Shown here piece by piece: positions 15,216-23,743 of a DNA stretch of 32,257 nt. The first letter of the stretch is position 1; each line of letters begins with the position of its first letter. The position numbers and the translations under genes are program-made. The stretch is from positions 681-32,937 of the forward strand of contig DEPC01000186.1 in assembly GCA_002358555.1 (NCBI GenBank), given 5' to 3'. The notes under the pieces were generated by a model. That model was given only the letters and a program-made list of their open reading frames with translations. It searched no databases and had not been told where the DNA came from. The stretch comes from Hungatella sp. UBA3402. Lineage in GTDB: Bacteria > Bacillota > Clostridia > Lachnospirales > Lachnospiraceae.

Positions 15216-16433
15216 TTATTGTCTGGGCTTTCCACATTCGCTGCAGAACTTGCCTGTATTTACTGTGCCACAACTACAAGTCCATGGGCCTGAAGCTGGC
15301 CTTTGATTTCCACATTCACTGCAAAATTTTCCTGTATTTACTGTGCCACAGCTACAAGTCCATGAGCCGGAACTATTTTGAGGTTGTGGTATCGGCTGAT
15401 TTGGCTGGTTGTATCCCCTGCCTCCTTGTTGTGCTGCCTGATTCATCTGCATCTGCTGAAAATTGATATTGGAGGTATTAGCCATATATCCACCGGCTGT
15501 ATTCATTCCAACTCCCATGCCCATAAATCCTGCCATAGAACCATTTGCATTGGAACCTGCTGCTTCCATTCCTCTTGCAATGGACCCCTGTACATATCCC
15601 TCTCGAATCGTAGGGTCACTCAACATAGCACCTTGATTGCGCATATTGATGAGCTTCTGGGATTCCTCGTCATAAGAAATGCTGGCAATCCCCACTGACT
15701 GAATCTCCATGCCTCTCATCTGCTTCCAGTCTTCGTCTAAGACATTGGACATATATTTTCCAAGTTCCCTTCCTTTGGAAGCAACAAAGGAGATGCGGAT
15801 GCCATCTGCGGACATTTGATTAATAGAAGACTGCAGAGCTTCCAAAAATTCGCTGAGATACTGTTCATTGATGCTCTGTATCTCTACTTTAGTCTGATTT
15901 TTAGGAATTGCCTCTGCATAAAACTTTAAGGGGTCTGTAATTTTTACAGAATAAGTTCCATGAGCTCGCAAAAATAGTTCTGCATTATAAAACAAATCAA
16001 AATAGTTGATAGGATTGCGTGTACCAAACTTAATTCCTTTAATCTCCTGAAGATTGATAAAAAATACCTTCTGAGCAGTAGGAGTGCTGCCGCCATATTT
16101 CACACGTTGATAGGATTCCTTCAATGTTTCCCCAAACTGTCCATTAAACAAAGATGGAAGAGAAGAATTATTTACCGTATAATATCCTTCCTCCGCAGTA
16201 TAATCCACTACCTTGCCGCCATCCACCAGCATCATAAACTGGTTTGGATATACATGAATCACAGAACCATTGGAAACTGTATCCACAGTTCCCTTTGTAT
16301 TGGATCCCTTTCTAATCTTCACTCCTGTTGTAAAGACAGTCTGGTCTCCCATTTCTCCTGCCTCAATAACTTCTAACCACTGGTCAGCTAAAGAACCGCC
16401 AATCGCTTTTGCAATCGCCTTGATAATTCCCAT
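15216..16433 (-). CDS. SPFH-domain protein with duplicated C-terminal zinc ribbons (YdjI-like)
   Basis: 405 residues. Residues 1-300 form the SPFH/band-7-related 'virion core' type domain (GSLADQWLEVIEAGEMGDQTVF, GSVIHVYPNQFMMLVDGGKVVD, MRGMEIQSVGIASISYDEE). An M/N/G-rich stretch follows. The tail holds two nearly identical ribbons, each WTCSCGTVNTGKFCSECG, 26 residues apart. AAGGAGG lies before the ATG, and a good promoter stands 34 bases upstream. In B. subtilis the homologue YdjI works with YdjG and YdjH in recruiting PspA to the membrane. It lacks a membrane segment, so it is probably recruited to the membrane by its partners. Confidence 0.87.
   Translation of the reverse strand: MGIIKAIAKAIGGSLADQWLEVIEAGEMGDQTVFTTGVKIRKGSNTKGTVDTVSNGSVIHVYPNQFMMLVDGGKVVDYTAEEGYYTVNNSSLPSLFNGQFGETLKESYQRVKYGGSTPTAQKVFFINLQEIKGIKFGTRNPINYFDLFYNAELFLRAHGTYSVKITDPLKFYAEAIPKNQTKVEIQSINEQYLSEFLEALQSSINQMSADGIRISFVASKGRELGKYMSNVLDEDWKQMRGMEIQSVGIASISYDEESQKLINMRNQGAMLSDPTIREGYVQGSIARGMEAAGSNANGSMAGFMGMGVGMNTAGGYMANTSNINFQQMQMNQAAQQGGRGYNQPNQPIPQPQNSSGSWTCSCGTVNTGKFCSECGNQRPASGPWTCSCGTVNTGKFCSECGKPRQ
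15231..15380 (-). repeat. 78-bp tandem duplication encoding the two zinc ribbons
   Basis: Landmarks such as TCCATG (15281 and 15359) and TTACTGTGCCACA recur with a 78-base offset. The coding sequence for WTCSCGTVNTGKFCSECG is duplicated in frame. High DNA identity suggests a recent duplication. Confidence 0.8.
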
Positions 16434-16466
16434 ATAAAATTCCTCCTTCTATCTGCCTTTTCTTTC

Positions 16467-16495
16467 AGTATACCCTGTCAAATCCATGAAATCAA
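16467..16495 (-). promoter_or_regulatory. Internal promoter before the SPFH gene
   Basis: On the minus strand TTGATT (16490-16495), a 17-base spacer and TATACT (16467-16472) lie 34 bases before the SPFH start. They sit in the only sizeable gap (135 bases) of the cluster and allow the last three genes to be expressed separately. Confidence 0.6.
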
Positions 16496-16568
16496 TAACA
16501 TTCTCAAAGTTCAGATTCCCTCCTCATTACAAAGAATATTGGTTAGAAAACTATCAACATTTCTCTTT

Positions 16569-17423
16569 TTATTCTTTCTCAACCCTATGAAGCTTCCAGA
16601 CACGTACATCAATTGGTGTTATTGCTGTTTTGCAGTATTCACAGAACTTGTTCCCCAGCTTGGTAATAGGCGCTCCACAATTAGGACATGTAGTCGCCAA
16701 AGATGTAGCCAAATCCTTGACCTTAGAAATATCCTGAATATAGACTAACTCCATATTATATCTAGTCTGTATTTTCCGAATCTTCTCATATTCTATTTTT
16801 CTCTGTTGTGAAGTTTTATCTTCGTCTGTCTGTATTTCCTCATAAAAATATTCCACTGCAGATTGGAGTTTTATGATACATAGTCCTGCCTCTTTTTGAT
16901 ATCTAGAAATTTCTGTCTGATGAATTCTCACCTGTTTGTAGTTTTCTCGGATTCCTCTACATTTTTGGTCCTCAATATAAAATAATACCTGTTTTTTTAA
17001 TTCCTCAGAAGCTACATGATAGCCTTTATTATTGATTTTATAACTAGTTTCCAAAGGCCATAATTCCTGAATTGACAGGGCCTGTAGATAAGCTTTCAAA
17101 AGATTTTCACATATCTGTTTCCACTGCAGCCAATGAAATTCTGGGAAATCTGCCTCAATTTGGGGAAGACATAATTTTGTCATACCAGACACAGATTTTG
17201 GCGTCTCTGCCAGAATATCTGCCTGCCGTTCTAACCCTTTAACAAGAGAGGATGTACCAAACATGGCTCTTGATATCATTCTAATCTGTCTTCTGATATG
17301 GAACCATGCGTACACCCCTCCAATTAGTAGTAACCCTCCAATCAGCAATCCTCCAGCTTCTGGCAAATTTAACCCTTCCAATTTCGCTTCCTCCTGGGAT
17401 TTACCTGACAAATTGCCAGCCAT
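16569..17423 (-). CDS. Membrane-anchored zinc-ribbon protein, unknown function
   Basis: About 284 residues. A glycine-rich membrane segment (GGLLIGGLLLIGGVYAWF, about 25-42) is followed by a long helical, probably coiled domain (about 110-240; EIQTDEDKTSQQRKIEYEKI). A C-terminal zinc ribbon CPNCGAPI...CEYC ends the protein. Start choice is uncertain: ATG 17423 has AGGA eight bases upstream, while TTG 17381 has a stronger GGAGG and would overlap the permease stop by 13 bases. Either start places the protein in coupled translation with the permease gene. It may be a Tim44-like lipid-facing adaptor, but I do not recognise it firmly. It is an unstudied partner of the ABC unit. Confidence 0.75.
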   Translation of the reverse strand: MAGNLSGKSQEEAKLEGLNLPEAGGLLIGGLLLIGGVYAWFHIRRQIRMISRAMFGTSSLVKGLERQADILAETPKSVSGMTKLCLPQIEADFPEFHWLQWKQICENLLKAYLQALSIQELWPLETSYKINNKGYHVASEELKKQVLFYIEDQKCRGIRENYKQVRIHQTEISRYQKEAGLCIIKLQSAVEYFYEEIQTDEDKTSQQRKIEYEKIRKIQTRYNMELVYIQDISKVKDLATSLATTCPNCGAPITKLGNKFCEYCKTAITPIDVRVWKLHRVEKE

Positions 17424-18244
17424 AAGCAAAGTCCTGCCAGTAAAAGTTGCAAGATGATACTAATCCACAACCAATTTTGGGCTAATATCCCTTTAGAATC
17501 TCCTCCCAGCCATGTCCACAGAACAGAGCTTCTCCTTATATTTCCCAACTGATCTTTCATAGCTGTTCCAAAGGATATCGCTGGATTGAAAAGAAGAAAA
17601 TATCTGCTGATTCCTGTGGCTGCCTCCTGTCCTTTCGATACTGACTGAAAAGAAGTCCAAAAGCGGGACAAAGCAATGGTTCCAAACACTAACATTGACA
17701 TAACACAATAGCTGGCGGCTGTGGCTAGGGTAGACTTTTTAAAAAGAGAAGAACAACAGATGCCTACACATCCTGCAAGAATTGCTGTAGATAAAAAACT
17801 GACCAGAAGTATTGCAATATCTTTTCCTGTCACCCCTCCATAAATAAATACCAAAGATAAAATAGGAAAGCTGGACACTATCAGCAAAAACACTGTAGAT
17901 AAATTGGCAAATAACTTTCCAAGCACAATATCTTTGGGTGTCATATGGGTAGTCAAAAGAAGATTAAGAGTCTGACGTTCTCTCTCCCCACTGATACTTC
18001 CTGATGTTAAAGCAGGGACAATTAAAAGTAACATGACAAATTCAAGAGAAGCTCCAAAAATATAGAGGCTTAAAAAACTAGAATACTGAATCTCTGCTGT
18101 AACCCTCACTTGAGTAATCATAGCATACATATTTAAAAGTGCCACCAAAGCCAGTACACCATTACACAGAAAAATAATCAGTGGAAGCTTAAAAGATCTA
18201 GAACTAACCTTTGTTTCCTGCTGATAGATAGGATTAACCTTCAT
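17369..18244 (-). CDS. ABC-2 type transporter permease
   Basis: 291 residues with six predicted membrane segments (starting near 22, 58, 110, 142, 175 and 268). It carries the typical ABC-2 cytosolic segment SGSISGERERQTLNLLLTTHMTPKDIVLGKL after the second helix. It forms the membrane part of an exporter with the ATPase at 18234-19181, whose stop it overlaps by 11 bases. The substrate is unknown. The unusual neighbours (TCS upstream, SPFH/zinc-ribbon proteins downstream) suggest a role in envelope homeostasis. Confidence 0.9.
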   Translation of the reverse strand: MKVNPIYQQETKVSSRSFKLPLIIFLCNGVLALVALLNMYAMITQVRVTAEIQYSSFLSLYIFGASLEFVMLLLIVPALTSGSISGERERQTLNLLLTTHMTPKDIVLGKLFANLSTVFLLIVSSFPILSLVFIYGGVTGKDIAILLVSFLSTAILAGCVGICCSSLFKKSTLATAASYCVMSMLVFGTIALSRFWTSFQSVSKGQEAATGISRYFLLFNPAISFGTAMKDQLGNIRRSSVLWTWLGGDSKGILAQNWLWISIILQLLLAGLCLWLAICQVNPRRKRNWKG

Positions 18245-19181
18245 GAATCAGCACCATCCCTTCTTCGTGATTGGTAATCTGCATAAATACAGATTCTAAG
18301 TTTCCTCTTTCCCTCACAAACCCACATACCATAATTCCTGCATCAATAAGCTGTTGTAGCAATGCTGCTTCATCCTCTCGGTCTCCAGTAAAGCCTATCA
18401 TAATGTCATTATGGCGAATGGTAATTGTCTCCACATAAGGATGACTGCGAAGAAGGCTCAATGCTTTGTCTATATTTTGGTATACAGAAATTAACAACGG
18501 GCTGCGCACATTAATCTGAGTCAGTATTTCGTCCATAGCGCCTTCCAACACCATTTTTCCTTGTTCTACAATGCCAATATCTGTGCAAACCTCTGACAAT
18601 TCTGACAGAATATGAGAGCTCAATACCACTGTCTTTTCTTGCTCTCTCAAATCTTTTAAAATCTCTTTAAATTCATATCTTGTTCTGGGGTCTAACCCCG
18701 CTGTAGGCTCATCCATAATAAGGATGGACGGATTGTGTAATAATGCCCTTGCCAGACATAGACGTTGCTTCATACCTCTGGATAAACTGTCCACATAATA
18801 ATCAGCTTTTTCCTCCAATCCTACTTGAGAAAGCATTTCCATAGAACGCTTCCTGGCATTTAACCCATATATTCCATAACAGGCGGAAAACAGTTCCATA
18901 TATTCTGAGACCTTCAGATTATCATAAACACCAAAAAAATCTGGTACATAGCCAATTTTATCCACAACTTTTTCTGGCTCTTTTATCACATCTACATCAT
19001 CAATGGTCACATTTCCACTATCTGGGAGGAGTAATCCTGTAAGAATCTTGATGGTTGTGGTTTTTCCTGCCCCATTAGGCCCTACAAACCCATATAGAGC
19101 TCCCTTTTTTACATGCATACAAAGACCATCTAGGGCTGCCACACGGTCATACATTTTTTTCAACCCCTCAATTTCTAGCAT
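18234..19181 (-). CDS. ABC transporter ATP-binding protein
   Basis: 315 residues. Walker A GPNGAGKTT (about 34-42), signature SRGMKQRL (about 128-135) and Walker B ILIMDEP (about 149-155) with an SSHILSE switch histidine are all intact. The C-terminal 100 residues are the regulatory tail common in ABC-2 export ATPases. The ATG at 19181 overlaps the previous stop as TGATG with GGGGAGGGG upstream; codons further 5' in frame belong to the previous gene. It powers the permease encoded next. Confidence 0.95.
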   Translation of the reverse strand: MLEIEGLKKMYDRVAALDGLCMHVKKGALYGFVGPNGAGKTTTIKILTGLLLPDSGNVTIDDVDVIKEPEKVVDKIGYVPDFFGVYDNLKVSEYMELFSACYGIYGLNARKRSMEMLSQVGLEEKADYYVDSLSRGMKQRLCLARALLHNPSILIMDEPTAGLDPRTRYEFKEILKDLREQEKTVVLSSHILSELSEVCTDIGIVEQGKMVLEGAMDEILTQINVRSPLLISVYQNIDKALSLLRSHPYVETITIRHNDIMIGFTGDREDEAALLQQLIDAGIMVCGFVRERGNLESVFMQITNHEEGMVLIHEG

Positions 19182-21640
19182 CAATATCCCCTCCCCACAA
19201 TATTTAACATAGGCAACAATATATTCCAATTATAATAGGACATATTTTCATAAACATACCTTACAGTAATTGTATTTCCAGGAGACAGATATGGGGTAAG
19301 CTCATAGCCCTCATAAACTTGCTTTGTCGAATCCATCAAGTCGTATTTTCCAGTATTATGATTATAAAAATAAATATTTCCCTCAAACATGTTTAAGCTG
19401 CTGTTTCTTCCTGTGGTGAATACTTCTGACACATAGTGAAACATCAATTTTTCAATCCTCACATCATTGCCAAGAGAATATTCTAAAGTCACTGGCTCTG
19501 TTCCATTTAACGTGTTGTTGGAAGAATCATAGCTGCCTCCCAATACTGTTGGTTTTTTCACAAGACCGGAACGATATAAGACTTCATCATCACTAGAATA
19601 CACATAAATATCGGAAGCAGCCACAGTCTTTCCTTCTGCTCTGCCAGATTTTAGAAGATGTGTTTCCTCTTCCTCATTTTGACTATAAATTCCTACAACC
19701 TTGGCATTGGGAGAATAATCCGGCATAAAATTTTGAAGATAAAATACTAAAAGATTCGTCTTTTCCATAGCTTCAATATAAGCATCATCACTAATATCTG
19801 TCTGCTCAAATTTGCTTTCTCCTGATAAATACGCTGCTACCTGATAGGAATGATTCAAAGGATATCCCAAAACCTCCAGACCATCCAGACTTACTGTTTC
19901 TTGTGGTTCCATATCACCTAGATAAATGAGCCTACCATATAGGAGTACTGCACAGTTTTCTATTGTTTCTTTAAAATGACTGGTAATGGTTCCTGTATAT
20001 CTTCCTTGGTCAATCTCTATCGTACCTTCAAATCCAATTCCGCGGGAATTCTCTTTTACATGGTCTAATTGGAAATATCTTGGCTCAAAGGCTGGAACAT
20101 TCTGGATTGTCACTACAGTTTCTTCCTGCTGGTGGTCAATCTTTACACTGTAATCTTCAGCTCCTGTAAACTGAGGCATCATTCCAGATACTCCTGTCCC
20201 ATAATAATTTTGAGTAACCGGCTTGACGGAATAATTTGCTGTCAAATGAGCTTCATAGGGTCTACTATACGGCGCTCGAATATTGATATATGCCGTATCA
20301 CTTACTGTATCTTGAGTTGTCTCTAAAAATCGGGCATATGTGTAAAAGGTATCTTTAAATCGGGTCTTATCCCCCATAATCCAGATAATCATGGTAAACA
20401 AGACAGACAATAAAACCACTCCAACTCTATAATGTTCGGTCAAATTTCTTTGTTTTAAAAATACATACAGGCCAATTCCTGACAGAAACACATAAATAAT
20501 AATCTCTATTGTATACAATCCCAGATTGGGAAGACGCTTTACATTGCCTGTATTAATCATATCCCGCACAGCCCAATACTGCCCTGAATTGCCACTATAT
20601 ACAGACTCTGCCAAGGTATTGATTCTTCTTTCTCCCAATATTCCTGTCAAAAGCGCATCTAAATAAGATGGATTTTTTTGGCAAAATTCACCGATATCCA
20701 CAAAATCATAAGCCGCCACAGCAATAATTCCTCTACGGTAAGTCACACTAGCTAAAAGGGTTTGCTCTTCATCTGTCAGCACTACATTCCCGCCAGATAA
20801 GGCAAATTCTACGCAGGGAATATCTAAAACAGCATCCCCTGGGGCTTCCTGGGCATACTGAATTCCCATATCTACACGGCGTACCTCTGGTTCTTCATAC
20901 ATTTCTTCCAAAAGCTCTGGAGCAAATCTTCCAAGAGTATCATCAGCCCTCATTCCGGTTCCTAAAATCATAGTTCCGCCGCCTCGTACCCATTCAATCA
21001 ATACTTGGCTTTGTTCTTCCGACAAATCTCGGATGCGAAAATCTGTCACAAGCATAACATCAATCAAATCCAGCCCCAATTCATCTGTTGGAAAATTCTC
21101 TGCTTCAAAGAATACGGTTCTGGTGCGGAGCATACCATAGTCCACCCCTACCCCATTCCAGCCAGTGAGTTTTTCTGGATGGTCACTTAAAATTCCCACA
21201 AATAATTCTGGTACATCGAGGCTGAAATCCAACTTTAGACGTTTGTGGCTTACTTCTTTTCCATTGGAATCTGTCACTGTCACAAACAACTGGTCGGAAC
21301 GATTTCCCATTGGCACATATAGATGAAACTCCTGGTCTGTTTTTGACTCCGCCATAATGGAATAATCATAGCGATATACTTCATAATCAGATTCCATGGA
21401 CAAGATTTGAAGGCTTCCTTCAAAAGTACCATCACCTTGATTGCCGATAGTCACATCTACAGGGATATATCTTCCCCCTTTTGCTGCATTGTCATATCCA
21501 TATTCTACTTCCAAGGTGATACCATCTCCAAAGACCATTCCTCCATTTTCTTGAAAGGTATCAGCCAGAGATGGTACCACAACAGAAAGGGCCAGCAGTA
21601 TTATCAGCGGCCCTAAGAATAGTCTTCTTTTAATATTCAT
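19181..21640 (-). CDS. Large exported membrane protein of the ABC cluster, unknown function
   Basis: About 819 residues from the ATG at 21640 (MNIKRRLFLG). That start gives a proper signal peptide (LGPLIILLALSVVVPSLA) and has GGGGGAAAG upstream; it overlaps the kinase stop by 11 bases. The first ~370 residues are extracytoplasmic with a Rossmann-like stretch (DLIDVMLVTDF, IEWVRGGGTMILGTG). Two membrane segments lie near the middle (YTIEIIIYVFLSGIGLYVFL and VGVVLLSVLFTMIIWIMG), then another ~380-residue extracytoplasmic part rich in beta strands. The order TCS, exported protein, ATPase, permease suggests a sensor or periplasmic-side accessory of the transporter. I know no functional assignment. 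Confidence 0.85.
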   Translation of the reverse strand: MNIKRRLFLGPLIILLALSVVVPSLADTFQENGGMVFGDGITLEVEYGYDNAAKGGRYIPVDVTIGNQGDGTFEGSLQILSMESDYEVYRYDYSIMAESKTDQEFHLYVPMGNRSDQLFVTVTDSNGKEVSHKRLKLDFSLDVPELFVGILSDHPEKLTGWNGVGVDYGMLRTRTVFFEAENFPTDELGLDLIDVMLVTDFRIRDLSEEQSQVLIEWVRGGGTMILGTGMRADDTLGRFAPELLEEMYEEPEVRRVDMGIQYAQEAPGDAVLDIPCVEFALSGGNVVLTDEEQTLLASVTYRRGIIAVAAYDFVDIGEFCQKNPSYLDALLTGILGERRINTLAESVYSGNSGQYWAVRDMINTGNVKRLPNLGLYTIEIIIYVFLSGIGLYVFLKQRNLTEHYRVGVVLLSVLFTMIIWIMGDKTRFKDTFYTYARFLETTQDTVSDTAYINIRAPYSRPYEAHLTANYSVKPVTQNYYGTGVSGMMPQFTGAEDYSVKIDHQQEETVVTIQNVPAFEPRYFQLDHVKENSRGIGFEGTIEIDQGRYTGTITSHFKETIENCAVLLYGRLIYLGDMEPQETVSLDGLEVLGYPLNHSYQVAAYLSGESKFEQTDISDDAYIEAMEKTNLLVFYLQNFMPDYSPNAKVVGIYSQNEEEETHLLKSGRAEGKTVAASDIYVYSSDDEVLYRSGLVKKPTVLGGSYDSSNNTLNGTEPVTLEYSLGNDVRIEKLMFHYVSEVFTTGRNSSLNMFEGNIYFYNHNTGKYDLMDSTKQVYEGYELTPYLSPGNTITVRYVYENMSYYNWNILLPMLNIVGRGY

Positions 21641-22769
21641 GTCTTTCCCCCAGTTTTCCGAAATTTTCTTTGTTAATGTCAAAGTCTACTTGAAGTCTGA
21701 CAGTAAACACAGTTCCCTTCAAATCACTGGTTACTCCTATCGTTCCACCATGCATATCCACAATATTTTTCGCAATGGCAAGTCCTAATCCAGTCCCTCC
21801 TGTGTTTGAAGAACGAGACTGTTCTACTCGATAAAACTTTTCAAACAAAAGGGGCAACTCCTCTTTAGGAATCACATATCCATAGTTGGTCACAGATACG
21901 GTTACAATACTTTCTGTGGCATGGATTTTTACTAAAATTCTCTTTCCCTCTGCCCCATATTTAATCGCATTATTGATAAGATTGTCAAACAGCCTGGCCA
22001 GCAAATTACCATCAGCATTTATCATTTTTGCCGGCACATTGCTCTGTAATTCATAGGATAAGTTTTTATCCATAAAATTAGGATAAAATTCCTCCAGAAG
22101 CTGGCTTAAAAGCTTCACAATATCCACCTGGCTCACTTTCATGGAAACTTTCCCGTAATTCAGCTTGGTAAAACCAAATAAATCTTCAATCAGCTTTTCC
22201 AAACGCTTTGCCTTTTTGTAGGTAATATCAATATACTTTTCTTTCATCTCTGATGTCAAATTAGTTGAACCAGATAACAGTTCCAAATATCCAATAATGG
22301 ATGTCAATGGAGTGCGCAGGTCATGAGCTACATTGGTAATCAGCTCATTTTTTGTGCGTTCGGATTCTCGCTCCTTATCCATAAGCTGACGGATATCTGC
22401 CACCATTTTGTTCAAATTAGAAGCCATGGCAGAAAATTCATCATCTCCTACCACCTCTACCATAGTATTCAAATCTCCTTCGGAAATATTCTGAATAGCC
22501 ATAGAAATTCTAGTGATATAATCCATAGATGGCCTTTGCAGCAGCAGGAAGGTTAAAGAAAATGTGGCAATTCCTATCAAAACATACAACAGAACAATGA
22601 TGGAATCTGGCTGATAAAACACGGCTTGCAGGGAATCCTCCTTTCCCTGCCTCACCGCATATTCCCCAATCATAGACAGATTTGTCACTAAAAATAAATC
22701 GACTAAACAGGCAAAAATCGTGCTGACTATAATATTGGTAATTACCCTTGTATGAAACCCTCGGCTCAT
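21630..22769 (-). CDS. Sensor histidine kinase (HAMP/HisKA/HATPase)
   Basis: 379 residues. Two membrane segments (about 10-32 and 57-78) enclose a short ~25-residue outer loop, so it probably senses membrane or partner signals rather than a large ligand. HAMP follows. The phospho-acceptor histidine lies in VAHDLRTPLTSIIGYLELL (about 147-165), the N box in LFDNLINNAIKYG, and G boxes in TGGTGLGLAIAK. ATG 22769 lies one base after the regulator stop; an in-frame TTG at 22781 is the alternative. The short-loop architecture resembles kinases of antibiotic-sensing ABC systems. It pairs with the regulator upstream. Confidence 0.94.
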   Translation of the reverse strand: MSRGFHTRVITNIIVSTIFACLVDLFLVTNLSMIGEYAVRQGKEDSLQAVFYQPDSIIVLLYVLIGIATFSLTFLLLQRPSMDYITRISMAIQNISEGDLNTMVEVVGDDEFSAMASNLNKMVADIRQLMDKERESERTKNELITNVAHDLRTPLTSIIGYLELLSGSTNLTSEMKEKYIDITYKKAKRLEKLIEDLFGFTKLNYGKVSMKVSQVDIVKLLSQLLEEFYPNFMDKNLSYELQSNVPAKMINADGNLLARLFDNLINNAIKYGAEGKRILVKIHATESIVTVSVTNYGYVIPKEELPLLFEKFYRVEQSRSSNTGGTGLGLAIAKNIVDMHGGTIGVTSDLKGTVFTVRLQVDFDINKENFGKLGERHEY

Positions 22770-22770
22770 A

Positions 22771-23475
22771 TCATTTCTCAATTTTGTATCCTACCCCCCA
22801 CACTGTGGTGATAATCTTATTTTGTCTTGTATCTTCCTTCATCTTTCCTCTGAGGCGTCTGATATGTACCATAACGGTATTGTTGGCCTCGTAAACCTTT
22901 TCATTCCAAACCTTTTCAAAAATTTCATCTGTACTGAATACCTTTCCAGGATTGGATGCTAATAGATACAAAATATCAAACTCAATGGGCGTAAGCTTAA
23001 TTTCCTCTCCAAAAACAGTCACTTTATGATTGTCTTTGTTGATAATCAACCCTTTAATAGAAATCTCATTCTTATCCGCTTCCTTTGAACCGCTGTTGGG
23101 ATTTAACTGAGTATATCGGCGAAGCTGGGATTTTACTCTTGCTGTCAATTCTAGAGGATTAAAAGGTTTTACTACATAATCATCTGCCCCTGTGCCAAGA
23201 CCTAAAATCTTGTCTAAATCCGTAGAACGGGCACTGAGCATGATAATAGGAATATTGTTTGTCTCTCGAATCCTCTTGCACATCTCCAATCCGTCCATAC
23301 CAGGCATCATGATATCTAGAAGTACTAGGTGTACCTCCTCTTTGTCAAGAATTTTTAGACCCTCTTGCGCATTATCTGCTTTAAATACTCTATAACCATC
23401 ACTGACCAGATATATCTCCACTAGGTCAGCAATCTCTTTTTCATCATCTACTACTAGAATGCTAATCTGTGACAT
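22771..23475 (-). CDS. OmpR/PhoB-family response regulator
   Basis: 234 residues: a receiver domain with acidic pocket D10/D11, phospho-acceptor D54 (LVLLDIMMPGMDG), S81 and K103 (VVKPFNPLEL), then a C-terminal winged-helix domain (LTPIEFDILYLLASNPGKVFS, VMVHIRRLRGKM, VWGVGYKI). It probably controls the downstream ABC/SPFH cluster and its own promoter. AGAAGGAGG precedes the ATG. It is the first gene of the 13143-23475 run. Confidence 0.95.
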   Translation of the reverse strand: MSQISILVVDDEKEIADLVEIYLVSDGYRVFKADNAQEGLKILDKEEVHLVLLDIMMPGMDGLEMCKRIRETNNIPIIMLSARSTDLDKILGLGTGADDYVVKPFNPLELTARVKSQLRRYTQLNPNSGSKEADKNEISIKGLIINKDNHKVTVFGEEIKLTPIEFDILYLLASNPGKVFSTDEIFEKVWNEKVYEANNTVMVHIRRLRGKMKEDTRQNKIITTVWGVGYKIEK

Positions 23476-23540
23476 CAGTTCCTCCTTCTATATTTAAGTA
23501 CTAAAATCCTCTTTACCTTATTGCTGTAACGGAACTTACA

Positions 23541-23550
23541 ACAGTACTGT
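23541..23550. promoter_or_regulatory. Palindrome in the response-regulator leader
   Basis: ACAGTACTGT is a perfect 10-base palindrome, flanked by further CTGTAAC/TTACAG-type arms (about 23524-23556). It lies 65 bases before the regulator start, just downstream of the predicted -10, which suits autoregulation. This is inference. Confidence 0.35.
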
Positions 23551-23567
23551 AATGTTAAGTTAGATTT

Positions 23568-23576
23568 ATCATACCA
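23568..23576 (-). promoter_or_regulatory. Possible extended -10 promoter of the two-component operon
   Basis: On the minus strand TGGTATGAT carries the TGn extension before a TATGAT -10 box; no good -35 is seen at 17 bases. The spacing to the response-regulator start is about 93 bases. Confidence 0.35.
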
Positions 23577-23679
23577 TAGAAGTAGTGATTTTGCCTTACT
23601 TTTTCATTAAAATTATGTAAGGGAATGTTTGTAAAATTGACGGAAAATCTCCTTTTTCGTCATTATTTGTAAAGAATTT

Positions 23680-23700
23680 AAGAACGCCAAAGGCGTTCTT
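23680..23700. terminator. Perfect hairpin after the 23744-24166 gene
   Basis: AAGAACGCC and GGCGTTCTT pair perfectly around a 3-base loop. On the minus strand AAATTCTTT follows, a poor T tract, but the stem is strong and stands between two minus-strand genes. Confidence 0.5.
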
Positions 23701-23743
23701 GTGGCGGCGTGCAGGTCCGATCAATCTTCCATCTGATATAGTT

